Source: an uncultured Christensenellaceae bacterium (GTDB lineage: Bacteria > Bacillota > Clostridia > Christensenellales > Pumilibacteraceae). From it: 64,000 nucleotides of DNA. The stretch is taken from the NCBI GenBank assembly GCA_910588155.1, contig CAJUPB010000006.1, positions 1 through 64,000 on the forward strand, given 5' to 3'. The first letter of the stretch is position 1; every line of letters starts with the position of its first letter. This document shows, in pieces, positions 17,464 through 26,047 of the stretch. The notes beneath the pieces were generated by a model, which saw only the letters and a program-made list of their open reading frames with translations, was not told where the DNA came from and made no database searches. The position numbers and the translations under genes are program-made.

Positions 17464-18926
17464 GGTCTCCTCCCCTTGCTTCTGCCTCTTATCAGTCTTT
17501 CCTTGAATGCCGCCTGTTCGCTTTTGGTCTTTACGATTTCGCCCTGCGGCTGCGGACGGCTCATAAGATAGTACCTTAATTCGTCCAAAGCGTGGTCGTC
17601 TTTTTTTATCGGCACGTCGCCCTGCGACCAGCGGTAGGTTTTCAATTCCCGTATCAAGTTCACGCAATTGTCGAACACGAACAGTTTGGGTCTGCCGTTT
17701 TCGCCTTTCAAGTATCTCTTCACCTGCGCTATGCCCGAATAAAGATTTTTGTCCACGTTCGGATTCACGCCGACGCCGAGTTCGAAAAACAGTCTCGTCA
17801 CGCTTGCCGACGACGACAGCGTCTGCTGATTTGCCGCGCTGTCTATGAGTGCGCACACCCTGCCGAAGCCGTCGCGTTTCCAATTAAGCGCGTCGGAAAT
17901 TTGTTTTATCTTTTCGGCGTGATAGTTTATGTCGCGCCCCGCCTCGTAATGTTCCGCGACGACAAACACCGTTCCTTCTCCGTCCACGGCATACCAATGG
18001 CAAGACGTCGGATTGTTCAAACCCGGGTCTATCGACAGTTTGTCCTGCCACTCTTTCGGCACGTCGAACGGAGGTATTATATGAATTTCCGGGTCGAACT
18101 CCGGATACACGAGTCCGCTCTTGTCCGCAAATCTGCCGTAACGGCGGGTCTGCAAAGTCGTTTCGTCCATCGATGCGGCGGCGCGCGCTATCTCTTCCTT
18201 GTCGAGATACGGATTGTCCGCCCACTCCATAGTTTCGCACCAGACCTCGGGGTCGGCGTAGCAGTTCATATATATCCGCTCGTATATAAAGGTCATACCT
18301 TTCAGCGGCGTCATTGTTCCGAACACGTCGCCCTTTTTGTCTATGACGCGCATACAGCACTCGTCGTATATGTCTTCGGGCGGTTCTTCGTCGAACCACA
18401 CGAAATCCAGCGACGCGCCCTGAAACTTTTCCCTGCCCATTTCGCAGCTTTTGAAACACAGCGTGCTGACGCCGCCGAATACGTTTTTCACCGATATAGT
18501 ATCGATTATTCCGCTTTTCGGCGACGAGCTTTTGCCGCTTTCCATCACTATTTCCTCTATCCAATCTTCGCGCAGGTAGGACAGGATTTTCGCCTGCGCC
18601 ACTTCGCGCTGTACCTGCCGCGAAAGAGATACCGCCCAACCGCGAACGTTCGGACGGTTTTTGCGGTAAGGGTGGTTGCCGCGCAGCATCCACACGGTTT
18701 CCGCCGCGCCGCATTCCGTCTTGCCGCTGCGGTTGCCGCCGAATACCCAGCGATTGCGGCGTTCGCACTTATGAAAAGCCATCTGTTTTTTGTGTACCTT
18801 GTCTCCCGCGTTGTAGCGCGCCAATCTGTCCGACTTTTTGCGGCGCAGCAGTTCCTGCCGCGCTCTTATCAGAAGTTTGGATTTTGCCCTGTCGGTTTCC
18901 TGCAATGTCTCACCCCGCTTTCCCAT
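17460..18926 (-). CDS. Terminase large subunit (DNA-packaging ATPase/nuclease)
   Basis: A 488-residue protein from the ATG at 18926, which has an AAGG element upstream; a GTG ten codons earlier lacks one. The Walker A motif is GGNRSGKTECG near residue 65 and the Walker B motif is FVWFDEEPPED. The C-terminal RNase H-like nuclease is marked by LSIDPGLNNP, CALIDSA and the late acidic KKDDHALDELRYY. TerL pumps DNA into the prohead through the portal. This is the first gene of the minus-strand structural operon. No separate small terminase gene is visible upstream. All catalytic residues I can judge are present. Confidence 0.92.
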   Translation of the reverse strand: MGKRGETLQETDRAKSKLLIRARQELLRRKKSDRLARYNAGDKVHKKQMAFHKCERRNRWVFGGNRSGKTECGAAETVWMLRGNHPYRKNRPNVRGWAVSLSRQVQREVAQAKILSYLREDWIEEIVMESGKSSSPKSGIIDTISVKNVFGGVSTLCFKSCEMGREKFQGASLDFVWFDEEPPEDIYDECCMRVIDKKGDVFGTMTPLKGMTFIYERIYMNCYADPEVWCETMEWADNPYLDKEEIARAAASMDETTLQTRRYGRFADKSGLVYPEFDPEIHIIPPFDVPKEWQDKLSIDPGLNNPTSCHWYAVDGEGTVFVVAEHYEAGRDINYHAEKIKQISDALNWKRDGFGRVCALIDSAANQQTLSSSASVTRLFFELGVGVNPNVDKNLYSGIAQVKRYLKGENGRPKLFVFDNCVNLIRELKTYRWSQGDVPIKKDDHALDELRYYLMSRPQPQGEIVKTKSEQAAFKERLIRGRSKGRRP

Positions 18927-18968
18927 TTTTTCGACCTTATTCGACGCAATTCGCACTTCGGCGATGGG

Positions 18969-18974
18969 TATAAT
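18969..18974 (+). promoter_or_regulatory. Candidate -10 box placing the transcript start at the ATG
   Basis: TATAAT ends five bases before the ATG of the 18980 gene, with no Shine-Dalgarno site between. The -35 region is weak. If used, the mRNA would be leaderless or nearly so. Confidence 0.45.
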
Positions 18975-18979
18975 TCAGT

Positions 18980-19696
18980 ATGATGAATACGATTATCGCA
19001 TTTTTGATGTTTTTGAATCTGCTGCTGCCCACCGACCTGACCTATGCCCGTATCGGAAGCGACGCGGTTTTGTACGACTTCAAAGACGGCGCGTACGTCG
19101 AAGTGACCGTCCTGCCGCCCACGTTTTACGTCGCCGTTCTAAACGAGAACGAGGACGGATACAATCTCGTCAGCTATATGGACGTGACGGGCTTTATGAA
19201 GGCGGACGCTATGGAAAAAGTCGGGTTCACGCCGAAAACGAAATATGCCGACTGCGCGTTTTCCGTAAGCAACGACGGTCAGGGCGCAAACCTGCGTTCC
19301 TCCCCCGTTCGCGGCGACAACGTCATCGTCGTTATGCCGAGCGGTTCCGGAGGTAAAATCGTGGGTACTGCGGCAGGCGACGAGCTGATAAGCGGCGCGG
19401 GCGAAAGCTGGTATTACGTCCGATACGAAAGCGGAAGCAACGTGACTTTCGGGTACGTTTACGGCGCGCACGTCGCCGCCGAAGCATTCGGCGAGGGCAG
19501 CGACGAGAGCTTGCCGCCGCAAGAAAACGATACGACGGAAGAGCGGGAACAGCCCGTATTCGAGCTGTCCCCGCCCCTGCAAATCGTTCTCATAGTTTCT
19601 CTGTGTCTGCCCGTCGTCCTCTGCGTGTTTATGCTACGCAAAAAGCGCAAGCCGACAGCGACAGACGACGCGCCCGCACCCGACGAAAAGAGCTAA
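18980..19696 (+). CDS. Secreted or membrane-anchored SH3-domain protein
   Basis: A 238-residue protein. An N-terminal signal peptide (residues 1-23, ending LTYA) is followed by two beta domains. The second (about 85-165) is a bacterial SH3 domain with GANLRSSP, GKIVGTAAGDEL and WYYVRYESG. An acidic linker leads to a C-terminal membrane helix (about 195-215) and a basic tail, so the domain would face outside. SH3b domains bind cell-wall peptides. It is transcribed divergently from the terminase gene with only about 50 bases between starts. It may be a host gene at the edge of the phage block. Confidence 0.7.
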   Translation: MMNTIIAFLMFLNLLLPTDLTYARIGSDAVLYDFKDGAYVEVTVLPPTFYVAVLNENEDGYNLVSYMDVTGFMKADAMEKVGFTPKTKYADCAFSVSNDGQGANLRSSPVRGDNVIVVMPSGSGGKIVGTAAGDELISGAGESWYYVRYESGSNVTFGYVYGAHVAAEAFGEGSDESLPPQENDTTEEREQPVFELSPPLQIVLIVSLCLPVVLCVFMLRKKRKPTATDDAPAPDEKS

Positions 19697-20196
19697 ACCG
19701 ACGCGACAGCCGCGTTCGGCGCTGTGACGAAAGAGAGTTTGGACGGCGGCATTTTGCGCTCCTTCGACTTTGCGCGTTTTATGCGGGCATAAGTCTTTGC
19801 AAACAGCGGCACGTCGTTGTAGTCACGACGCATCTTGTCTTCGTCGTAGCCGAGAGCATACAGTTTTTTCGCCGCCGCGCACAGCAGGCGTTTCAGCAGG
19901 CGGTAAATTTTGATACGGGAACAGCCCTCGCTTTCGGCTATATCCGCCGCGGAAAGGGTCAGGTATTGTTCCAAATACCGCACATCGTCGCCGAGCGCGC
20001 AAACCGCTCTTTCGCACAGCACGCTTGCGTTGACCACGCGGCGTTTTACGTCGTTTGTCAGACTCAATCTTTCGAACACCGTATAGGCATCGTCCGTCAT
20101 ATTCAGCGCTTCTCTTTCCGCTCTCTTTTCGTACATCTGTGCCATACTGCCGAATTTGGGGCGCAGGGCAAGCAACGTAAGTATCCATATTTCCAT
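19693..20196 (-). CDS. HTH-domain protein, sigma-factor or phage-regulator-like
   Basis: A 167-residue protein with an AGGAGG site. A helix-turn-helix-like segment is visible at about residues 83-115 (LTLSAADIAESEGCSR then IKIYRLLKRLL), reminiscent of sigma region 4 or phage late regulators. The C-terminus is basic. Its stop overlaps the convergent SH3 gene by 4 bases. It reads toward the phage block, so it could activate it, but nothing in the sequence proves this. Confidence 0.45.
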   Translation of the reverse strand: MEIWILTLLALRPKFGSMAQMYEKRAEREALNMTDDAYTVFERLSLTNDVKRRVVNASVLCERAVCALGDDVRYLEQYLTLSAADIAESEGCSRIKIYRLLKRLLCAAAKKLYALGYDEDKMRRDYNDVPLFAKTYARIKRAKSKERKMPPSKLSFVTAPNAAVASV

Positions 20197-20319
20197 AATA
20201 AAGCCTCCTCGTTTCTACTCTCTCCCCAAAAGATTTTGAAACTTTAAAATACGTTATAGTGTGAAAGGGCGTAAAACAAAGTTCCCACAGCTCTGTCTTA
20301 CACCCCTATAATAACACAG

Positions 20320-20349
20320 AAAGAGTGACAATGCCTGTCACTCTTTTTT
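20320..20349. terminator. Terminator hairpin between icd and the HTH gene
   Basis: An AAGAGTGACA stem with its complement around a 5-nt loop is followed by six T residues on the plus strand; the minus strand has a poorer T run. The surrounding gap (20197-20414) otherwise holds only AT-rich sequence. It probably ends icd transcription. Confidence 0.65.
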
Positions 20350-20414
20350 ATTTGTTTCATATTTTTTTCGGCTTTTTATGATTTTTCGAAATACAAGTCC
20401 GCTTTTGCGGCGCA

Positions 20415-21611
20415 TTACATACGGCTTGCGATTTTTTCCAAGAACGCAAACGAATCGAGTTTTACGGGTTTATTCGCGCCGCCGTATATGCCAATCAAAT
20501 CGCCCGTCATAAAGCCGTCCGCTATGCAGCCCGTCGTCGCTTTTTCCAGACGCTCGGCGAAGTCCGAAAGTTCTTTGTTGTTTTCCGTCTGCGCACGCTT
20601 TTTCAGTGCGCCGCTCCACGCGAATATCGTCGCCACGGAGTTCGTGGACGTGGTTTCGCCTTTCAGGTATTTATAATAGTGTCTCGTGACCGTACCGTGC
20701 GCCGCCTCGTATTCGAAGCAGCCGTCGGGCGACACGAGCACCGACGTCATCATTGCCAGCGAGCCGAAAGCCGTCGCCACCATATCGCTCATAACGTCGC
20801 CGTCATAGTTTTTCAGCGCCCAAATGAAGCCGCCCTCGCTTCGCATCACTCTTGCCACGGAATCGTCGATTAGCGAATATTCGTATTTGAGACCTTCTTT
20901 TTCGAATCTGTCGCGGTACTCTTCGAACGTTTCGGCAAACAGCGCCTTGAATCTGCCGTCGTAGAGTTTGGATATCGTATCCTTGGTCGCAAACCAGACG
21001 TCGTTTTTCATATCCAGCGCATAATTGAAGCAGGAGCGCGCAAACGCGACTATCGACTTGTCGGTATTGTACAGTCCCTGCGTGATTCCGCCGCCGTCGA
21101 AGTCGAATATGGTTTCCCGAATCTGTTCGCCGTTTTTCTTCGTCACGACAAGCTCGGCTTTCGCCTCGCCGTCCACGACTATTTCCTTGTTTTTATACAC
21201 GTCGCCGTATGCGTGGCGTGCAACGGTTATCGGTTTTTTCCAACCCGGAACGTACGGCGTTATGCCGTTTACGAGTATCGGGGAGCGAAACACCGTGCCG
21301 TCGAGCGCGGCTCTTATCGTGCCGTTCGGCGACGCCCACATCTTGGAGAGCTTATACTCCTCCACTCTCTGCGCGTTCGGCGTTATCGTCGCGCACTTGA
21401 CTCCGACGCCGTGTTTTTTTATCGCGGCGGCCGCTCTGTGCGTGACCTCGTCTTTGGTTCTCTCGCGCTCGACAAGGCTCAAATCGTAGAACTCCGTGTT
21501 GAGCTTTAAATAAGGTTCGAGCAGTATCTCTTTTATCTTATCCCACAGCACGCGCGTCATTTCGTCGCCTTGCATTTCCACTATCGGCTCGCGCCAACTT
21601 ATTTTCGACAT
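20415..21611 (-). CDS. icd: NADP-dependent isocitrate dehydrogenase, type II
   Basis: A 398-residue enzyme converting isocitrate to 2-oxoglutarate with NADPH. The start at 21611 has a CGGAGG site. Family signatures are visible: EMQGDEMTR at the N-terminus, KMWASPNGTIRAALDGTVFR (substrate loop), DFDGGGITQ, the metal-ligand region SLIDDSVARVMRSEGG followed by KNYDGDVMSDMVA, and YEAAHGTVTRHY for cofactor binding. Length matches the eukaryotic-type dimeric class. The usual FREPI reads FRSPI here. Transcribed alone from a consensus promoter. Confidence 0.93.
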   Translation of the reverse strand: MSKISWREPIVEMQGDEMTRVLWDKIKEILLEPYLKLNTEFYDLSLVERERTKDEVTHRAAAAIKKHGVGVKCATITPNAQRVEEYKLSKMWASPNGTIRAALDGTVFRSPILVNGITPYVPGWKKPITVARHAYGDVYKNKEIVVDGEAKAELVVTKKNGEQIRETIFDFDGGGITQGLYNTDKSIVAFARSCFNYALDMKNDVWFATKDTISKLYDGRFKALFAETFEEYRDRFEKEGLKYEYSLIDDSVARVMRSEGGFIWALKNYDGDVMSDMVATAFGSLAMMTSVLVSPDGCFEYEAAHGTVTRHYYKYLKGETTSTNSVATIFAWSGALKKRAQTENNKELSDFAERLEKATTGCIADGFMTGDLIGIYGGANKPVKLDSFAFLEKIASRM

Positions 21612-21639
21612 TTTTGCCTCCGAAATACAGTTTGCAAGT

Positions 21640-21668
21640 ATTATATCATATTTCGCGGAAAAATGCAA
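21640..21668 (-). promoter_or_regulatory. Sigma-A promoter for icd
   Basis: TTGCAT (21663-21668), a 17-bp spacer and TATAAT (21640-21645) on the minus strand, 29 bases before the icd start codon. Confidence 0.75.
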
Positions 21669-21713
21669 TCGTTGACAGCGCATATCGCAAAGAGCGTGCG
21701 TATGAAAATGCGG

Positions 21714-22811
21714 TTACTTCTTTATTCCCGAAGGCGACGGCTTTTTGCCGAAAGTATAGGTCAGAGAGTTTTTCCGCTCCCTCCTCTTTTTTGCGATTGC
21801 GACAAGTTTTTCGGTCAGTTCTTTAAGCGTGTATTTGCCCTCGAAAAGATAGTACGCCAAAGAGCCGGGTACGGTGTTGATTTCGTTTACGTACACGTTT
21901 TCGTCCTTTATCAGAAAGTCCACTCTCGCCACGCCGCTGCAACGGACGGCGGCGAACGCTTTTTTCGTCATAGACTCTATCCGTTTCGTCGTTTCGTCGG
22001 AAAGCGGCGCGGGTATTCTTCTCTTTGCCGACTCCTTGCCTTTGCCACCGCCGAGGTATTTGTCCTCATAGCTCAAAAACTCTTTCCAACCTATCGGCTG
22101 CTCGGTTTTCGACAGTTCCGTTTCGCCGTCGCAATCGCCGAGAGCGGCGCAATTTACCTCTATGAAGTCTTCGAGCGCCTGTTCCACTATGACCCTGTTG
22201 TCGAACTCGAAAGCCGTCCGCATACTCTCGAAAAGCTCTTCGTATCCGTGCGCGACGCTTATGCCTATACTGCTGCCGAGATTGACGGGTTTGACTATCA
22301 GCGGAAAGGCAAAGTCCTTTTTCAACGTTTCCGTAAAAGCATACGATTCGTCGAAAAATTCCTCCGCTTTCACCTCGATATACTTGACGCAAGGCAAGCC
22401 CGCCGCCTGAAAAAGGCGTTTCATAATCACCTTATCCATACCGACCGCACTTGCCAGCACGTCGCCGCCCGTATACGGTATGCCGCTTGTTTCCAAAAGT
22501 CCCTGCAAGCAGCCGTCCTCGCCGTATGCGCCGTGGCAGCAGTTTACGACCGCGTCGAGCGTGCGTACGCGTTTGCCTTTGTCGTTGTAAAGTCCGAAAT
22601 CGTCGGGCATAAAATGCACTCTCGTTTTGCCTTTCGGCGAAAACTTTTCGAATGTTTTCAAGTCGTCGAATTTGTCGCCGATATAGAAATCGCCCTTTTT
22701 GTCTATGTAAATGCCCGTCGCGCCTTTGCCGAGCGCATTGAGCGTCATAACGCCCGTGACTATGCTGACGTCGTGTTCGCACGAGCGTCCTCCGAAAATA
22801 ACCGCTGTCAT
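21714..22811 (-). CDS. ddl: D-alanine--D-alanine ligase
   Basis: A 365-residue ATP-grasp enzyme joining two D-Ala for peptidoglycan. The N-terminus carries FGGRSCEHDVSIVTG, the middle has CCHGAYGEDGCLQGLLE and PYTGGDVLAS, and the C-terminal part has ARVDFLIKDENVYVNEINTVPGS split by the metal-binding NEINT. Length is typical. The ATG has a CGGAGG site. It follows its own promoter and lies near other wall genes (murC, glmM, uppP). Confidence 0.93.
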   Translation of the reverse strand: MTAVIFGGRSCEHDVSIVTGVMTLNALGKGATGIYIDKKGDFYIGDKFDDLKTFEKFSPKGKTRVHFMPDDFGLYNDKGKRVRTLDAVVNCCHGAYGEDGCLQGLLETSGIPYTGGDVLASAVGMDKVIMKRLFQAAGLPCVKYIEVKAEEFFDESYAFTETLKKDFAFPLIVKPVNLGSSIGISVAHGYEELFESMRTAFEFDNRVIVEQALEDFIEVNCAALGDCDGETELSKTEQPIGWKEFLSYEDKYLGGGKGKESAKRRIPAPLSDETTKRIESMTKKAFAAVRCSGVARVDFLIKDENVYVNEINTVPGSLAYYLFEGKYTLKELTEKLVAIAKKRRERKNSLTYTFGKKPSPSGIKK

Positions 22812-22835
22812 AAATACGTCCTCCGTATCTACATT

Positions 22836-22863
22836 ATATTATGTCTGCGGTTTAAACGTGCAA
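22836..22863 (-). promoter_or_regulatory. Candidate promoter for ddl
   Basis: TTGCAC (22858-22863), a 16-bp spacer and TAATAT (22836-22841) on the minus strand. Confidence 0.5.
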
Positions 22864-22901
22864 AGAAACGAACGGCGTTTGCCGTCCTTTAAAGAGTGGT
22901 T

Positions 22902-23207
22902 TTATTTCGTATTTTTCATCAAATCGATAAACGTCTTTTTTCTGTCCGGAGAAAGTTTGCTTAAAATCTCTATTATTTCCTTGTCCTGTTTATAGCTTGT
23001 ATAATTGTCGGCAAAGAACTCCGCACAGGAAATTTCCAACACTTCTATAATATCCAAAAGCATCGGAAGCGAAATATTGAAATTGCGGCTTTCTATTTGA
23101 TTGATATAAGTCGGACTCTTGCCGAGTCTCAAACTCAATTCTCTCGCAGAAAGATTTTTCGAATTTCTGAAATAGCCTATTCTGAAAGCCAAATCGTCTA
23201 TATTCAT
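22902..23207 (-). CDS. XRE-family regulator
   Basis: A 101-residue protein from the ATG at 23207 (GAGGTG site). The HTH (about residues 5-60) contains SARELSLRLGKSPTYINQIE, a standard Cro/CI recognition helix. A C-terminal segment of about 40 residues (IIEILSKLSPDRKKTF) resembles the tail found on small Clostridia XRE proteins. Targets unknown. Confidence 0.8.
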   Translation of the reverse strand: MNIDDLAFRIGYFRNSKNLSARELSLRLGKSPTYINQIESRNFNISLPMLLDIIEVLEISCAEFFADNYTSYKQDKEIIEILSKLSPDRKKTFIDLMKNTK

Positions 23208-23246
23208 TGCAACGCACCTCACTGTTATCAGTTCAAAGCGCCTTTT

Positions 23247-26027
23247 TTATCGTTCTCTTATCAGATTGCCGTGTTCGTCTTTGCCGAATTTTTCGTTCAG
23301 AAGCGAGAACAGGTAGTCGGCGATTTTTTCCGCGCCGTTGGACTCGCTCTCTTTCAGCGCGGCATTTCTCAATCTTTCGTATTGCTCTTTGTCGTCGAGA
23401 AGCTCGAAGGCTTTTGCCACGGCTTTTTTGACGTTGAACTCCTTGACGGCGCAACCGACTTCCTCTATATAATACTTTGCGTTGTCGCGCTCTATCGGCG
23501 TGGCGAACATCGTGACGATTATGGGCACTCCGAAATATCTCGGCTCCGCCATACTGCTTGCGCCGCTCTTGCCGACGAACACGTCCGCCACCGCGATATA
23601 TTTCAGCATATCGTTTGTGAACGCGAGGTTGACGAAGTTTATATTTTCGGGAACGTTTGCCGTTTTGAGCTGCTCGTGCAATTTGACGTTTTTGCCGCAT
23701 ATGGCGATGACGTTCAACTCCCTGTCGGATTTCAAAAGCTGTCTGACGGTTTTGCCGAGTTTGCCTGCGCCGTATCCGCCGTCGGCGAGAGTTATCGTCG
23801 GGCAGTCTTTCAGTCCGAGCTGTTTCCGCAATACCGCTCGGTCGCGCTCTATTTTAAAAGCTTCGTTTCGGATTATGAACTGCGATTTGACGAGGTGCAT
23901 ACCGTCGAATCTCTTTTTCTGTCTTGCCTTGTCGATGGCGACCTGCGCCGGTATCAGCGTACAATCCGCGCCCGTATCCCAAAGCACGTCCATTCTCGCG
24001 TCGGGGCAATACTGCACGTTTATCGGTTTTTTGTCGATACGCGCGGCATAGTACGACGTCGCCCAATGCGTGGAGAACACTATGTCGGCGTCCAATCTCG
24101 TCATCTTATGCAAGCCGTCTGCGTACGAGTCTTTGACGAACCACTGCATTACTGCCTTCAAAGAGTCGCTGCTGAACAAGTCCATAAGCACAAACGACAG
24201 ACTGCCGTAGCCGCGTATTTTGTTCTGCTTGCCGACGGTCTTGACGAACAGACGTTCCAACTTGCGCATAGGCTCGGTCGCGTCGTCGCGGAAGAAGTCG
24301 ATGCGAATAACGTCGGTCACGTCGCCGTATTTCTTTTCGAAAATCTCCGCGACGCTGTTCATCGGCACCATATGTCCGAGTCCCGCTTCCACTGCGGGGA
24401 ACAGCACGCGAACCTTTTGCTTTTCCTTACTCTTTAACCCGACACTGTCCGCCTCTGCCGTTTTGACCGCGTCTATCAGGCTGTCCACGGTCGGAGCGGA
24501 AACAGTCGTTGCCAATGTTGTCTTTGCAATCGGCTGCGGAGCTTGTTCCCGGCTTTCGACAGCAGCGGGCGCGCTCTTTTCGACTTCGTGTTCGATTTTT
24601 GCCGTGCCCGTTTCCTCTGCGTTTACGGCGGCGACGCACTCGCCGTTTGCATCGATTTTGCCGGTTTTGAACAGCAAGTCTTTTTCCGAAAACGCGAGAA
24701 TGACTGCGTAAAAAATTACGACGTGCTGACAGCTCATAGCCACGTCGAGCAGGCTGTTCACGAGCAGGCACAGCACGGCGAGTCCGGCAAAGAGTCTGTC
24801 CGTCGTCGGTTTTTTGAAAAACAATATGCCCGTTTGCACTCTGTGGAACAAGTACGTGCCGAGACCGACTATGCCGCCCGTAGTCAAAAATTGCAGCGGC
24901 GTATTATGCGCCCAGAAGAACGTCTTGAAGTATTCCGCGAATTCGAACATCAGTCCGCGGCCGAACACGGGCGCTCTCAAAAAGCTCTCCAAACAATGCA
25001 GCCAAAGCTCGAATCTGCCCCTGTCTTTGAAGCCCGTTTCTATATAGAAATTCAGTTTTTGCAGCAGCCACTCTCTATACACGACGACAACGACAATAGC
25101 GCCCGCGAGCAGAATTGCCGCCATTACCCACAGCTGTTTTTTGGAACGGGCAAACAAGCACACGAAAATACTGCCTGCGACGAACAGCGGCAACGCTATG
25201 ACAAGCGAGCCGCGGGAGAACGTTGCCACGACGGCAATCAGCATCAGGCTTGTACCGAGATAGTACGGCAGCGATATTTTTTCGGTGTGCGTGAGATAGA
25301 ACCCGAAAGGTATCGTCAGCATAAACAGAAAGCCTATCGCGTTGGACAGTCCCCAGCCCAGCCAAACGAGGTCTTTGTCTCCCGTGGCGCGAAGTTCGGG
25401 CAGGCGGATATACAGCACGCCCATTTCGGCGACGATAAGAAGACCCATTATGAAAAATATGAATGCGAGATACCGCATCGAAAAGTTCTTTTTCCACTTT
25501 ACCGTATGGAAAACGAACAAATACACGCCGAAATACAGCGCGGAAAACATCAGTCCGAGCGGCAAATTAAGCCAATTGTAGCCGCTCGAAAACAGTCCGT
25601 TCGTCAAAAATCCGAGCGACAGTGCGGCGAGTCCCGACGTCAAAAAAGTCAGCTTTTTGAAATTTCGGTACTGCCTGTAATACACGACGTGAAACACGAG
25701 CGCCGCCAGCACGAGACAGACGATTATTATGCCGTTGACAATGAAATACGGTTTTAAAAGTATGCCCGACTGCACGGAGCTTGTCGCGCCGTTCTGTCTG
25801 GATATGGAAAACAGCGCCAAAAACGCGCAGGGCAGAAACGGCGTCGTATCCTCCTGAAACACGAGCGTGAACACGCCGATTGCGGCTATCGTCCAGAACG
25901 CGAAGAGTTCCAAACCGAACGCATGCGACAAAAAGGCAATCGCGGCAACCAGCGCAATAAAAAGCGGCGTGCGCTGAAATTCGCAAACCCTTTGCATTAT
26001 TACGTTATGCTTGATTTTTTCCAGCAA
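23247..26027 (-). CDS. Fusion of O-antigen ligase-like polymerase and GT28/MGDG-synthase-like glycosyltransferase
   Basis: About 926 residues. The N-terminal ~430 residues form about 10-12 membrane helices with the periplasmic-loop pattern of the Wzy/WaaL family, including the segment FFWAHNTPLQFLTTGGI that carries the conserved His-Asn. After an Ala/Glu-rich linker (about 450-545), the C-terminal ~375 residues look like MurG/UgtP-type glycosyltransferases: PAVEAGLGHMVPMNSV at the start, ADGGYGAGKLGK, and the nucleotide-sugar motif FVGKSGASSMAEPRYFGVP. Such enzymes polymerise or ligate polysaccharide and transfer hexose to lipid. The start is uncertain: GTG at 26036 abuts AAAGG, while TTG at 26027 is better spaced. 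Confidence 0.8.
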   Translation of the reverse strand: MLEKIKHNVIMQRVCEFQRTPLFIALVAAIAFLSHAFGLELFAFWTIAAIGVFTLVFQEDTTPFLPCAFLALFSISRQNGATSSVQSGILLKPYFIVNGIIIVCLVLAALVFHVVYYRQYRNFKKLTFLTSGLAALSLGFLTNGLFSSGYNWLNLPLGLMFSALYFGVYLFVFHTVKWKKNFSMRYLAFIFFIMGLLIVAEMGVLYIRLPELRATGDKDLVWLGWGLSNAIGFLFMLTIPFGFYLTHTEKISLPYYLGTSLMLIAVVATFSRGSLVIALPLFVAGSIFVCLFARSKKQLWVMAAILLAGAIVVVVVYREWLLQKLNFYIETGFKDRGRFELWLHCLESFLRAPVFGRGLMFEFAEYFKTFFWAHNTPLQFLTTGGIVGLGTYLFHRVQTGILFFKKPTTDRLFAGLAVLCLLVNSLLDVAMSCQHVVIFYAVILAFSEKDLLFKTGKIDANGECVAAVNAEETGTAKIEHEVEKSAPAAVESREQAPQPIAKTTLATTVSAPTVDSLIDAVKTAEADSVGLKSKEKQKVRVLFPAVEAGLGHMVPMNSVAEIFEKKYGDVTDVIRIDFFRDDATEPMRKLERLFVKTVGKQNKIRGYGSLSFVLMDLFSSDSLKAVMQWFVKDSYADGLHKMTRLDADIVFSTHWATSYYAARIDKKPINVQYCPDARMDVLWDTGADCTLIPAQVAIDKARQKKRFDGMHLVKSQFIIRNEAFKIERDRAVLRKQLGLKDCPTITLADGGYGAGKLGKTVRQLLKSDRELNVIAICGKNVKLHEQLKTANVPENINFVNLAFTNDMLKYIAVADVFVGKSGASSMAEPRYFGVPIIVTMFATPIERDNAKYYIEEVGCAVKEFNVKKAVAKAFELLDDKEQYERLRNAALKESESNGAEKIADYLFSLLNEKFGKDEHGNLIRER

Positions 26028-26047
26028 CGCCCTCACCCTTTAAAATC

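Noticed and set aside
20197..20414. Phage attachment site or regulatory RNA near the phage block boundary
   Set aside because: Only a terminator hairpin and AT-rich sequence are visible; no direct repeat matching the other end of the block was found by eye.
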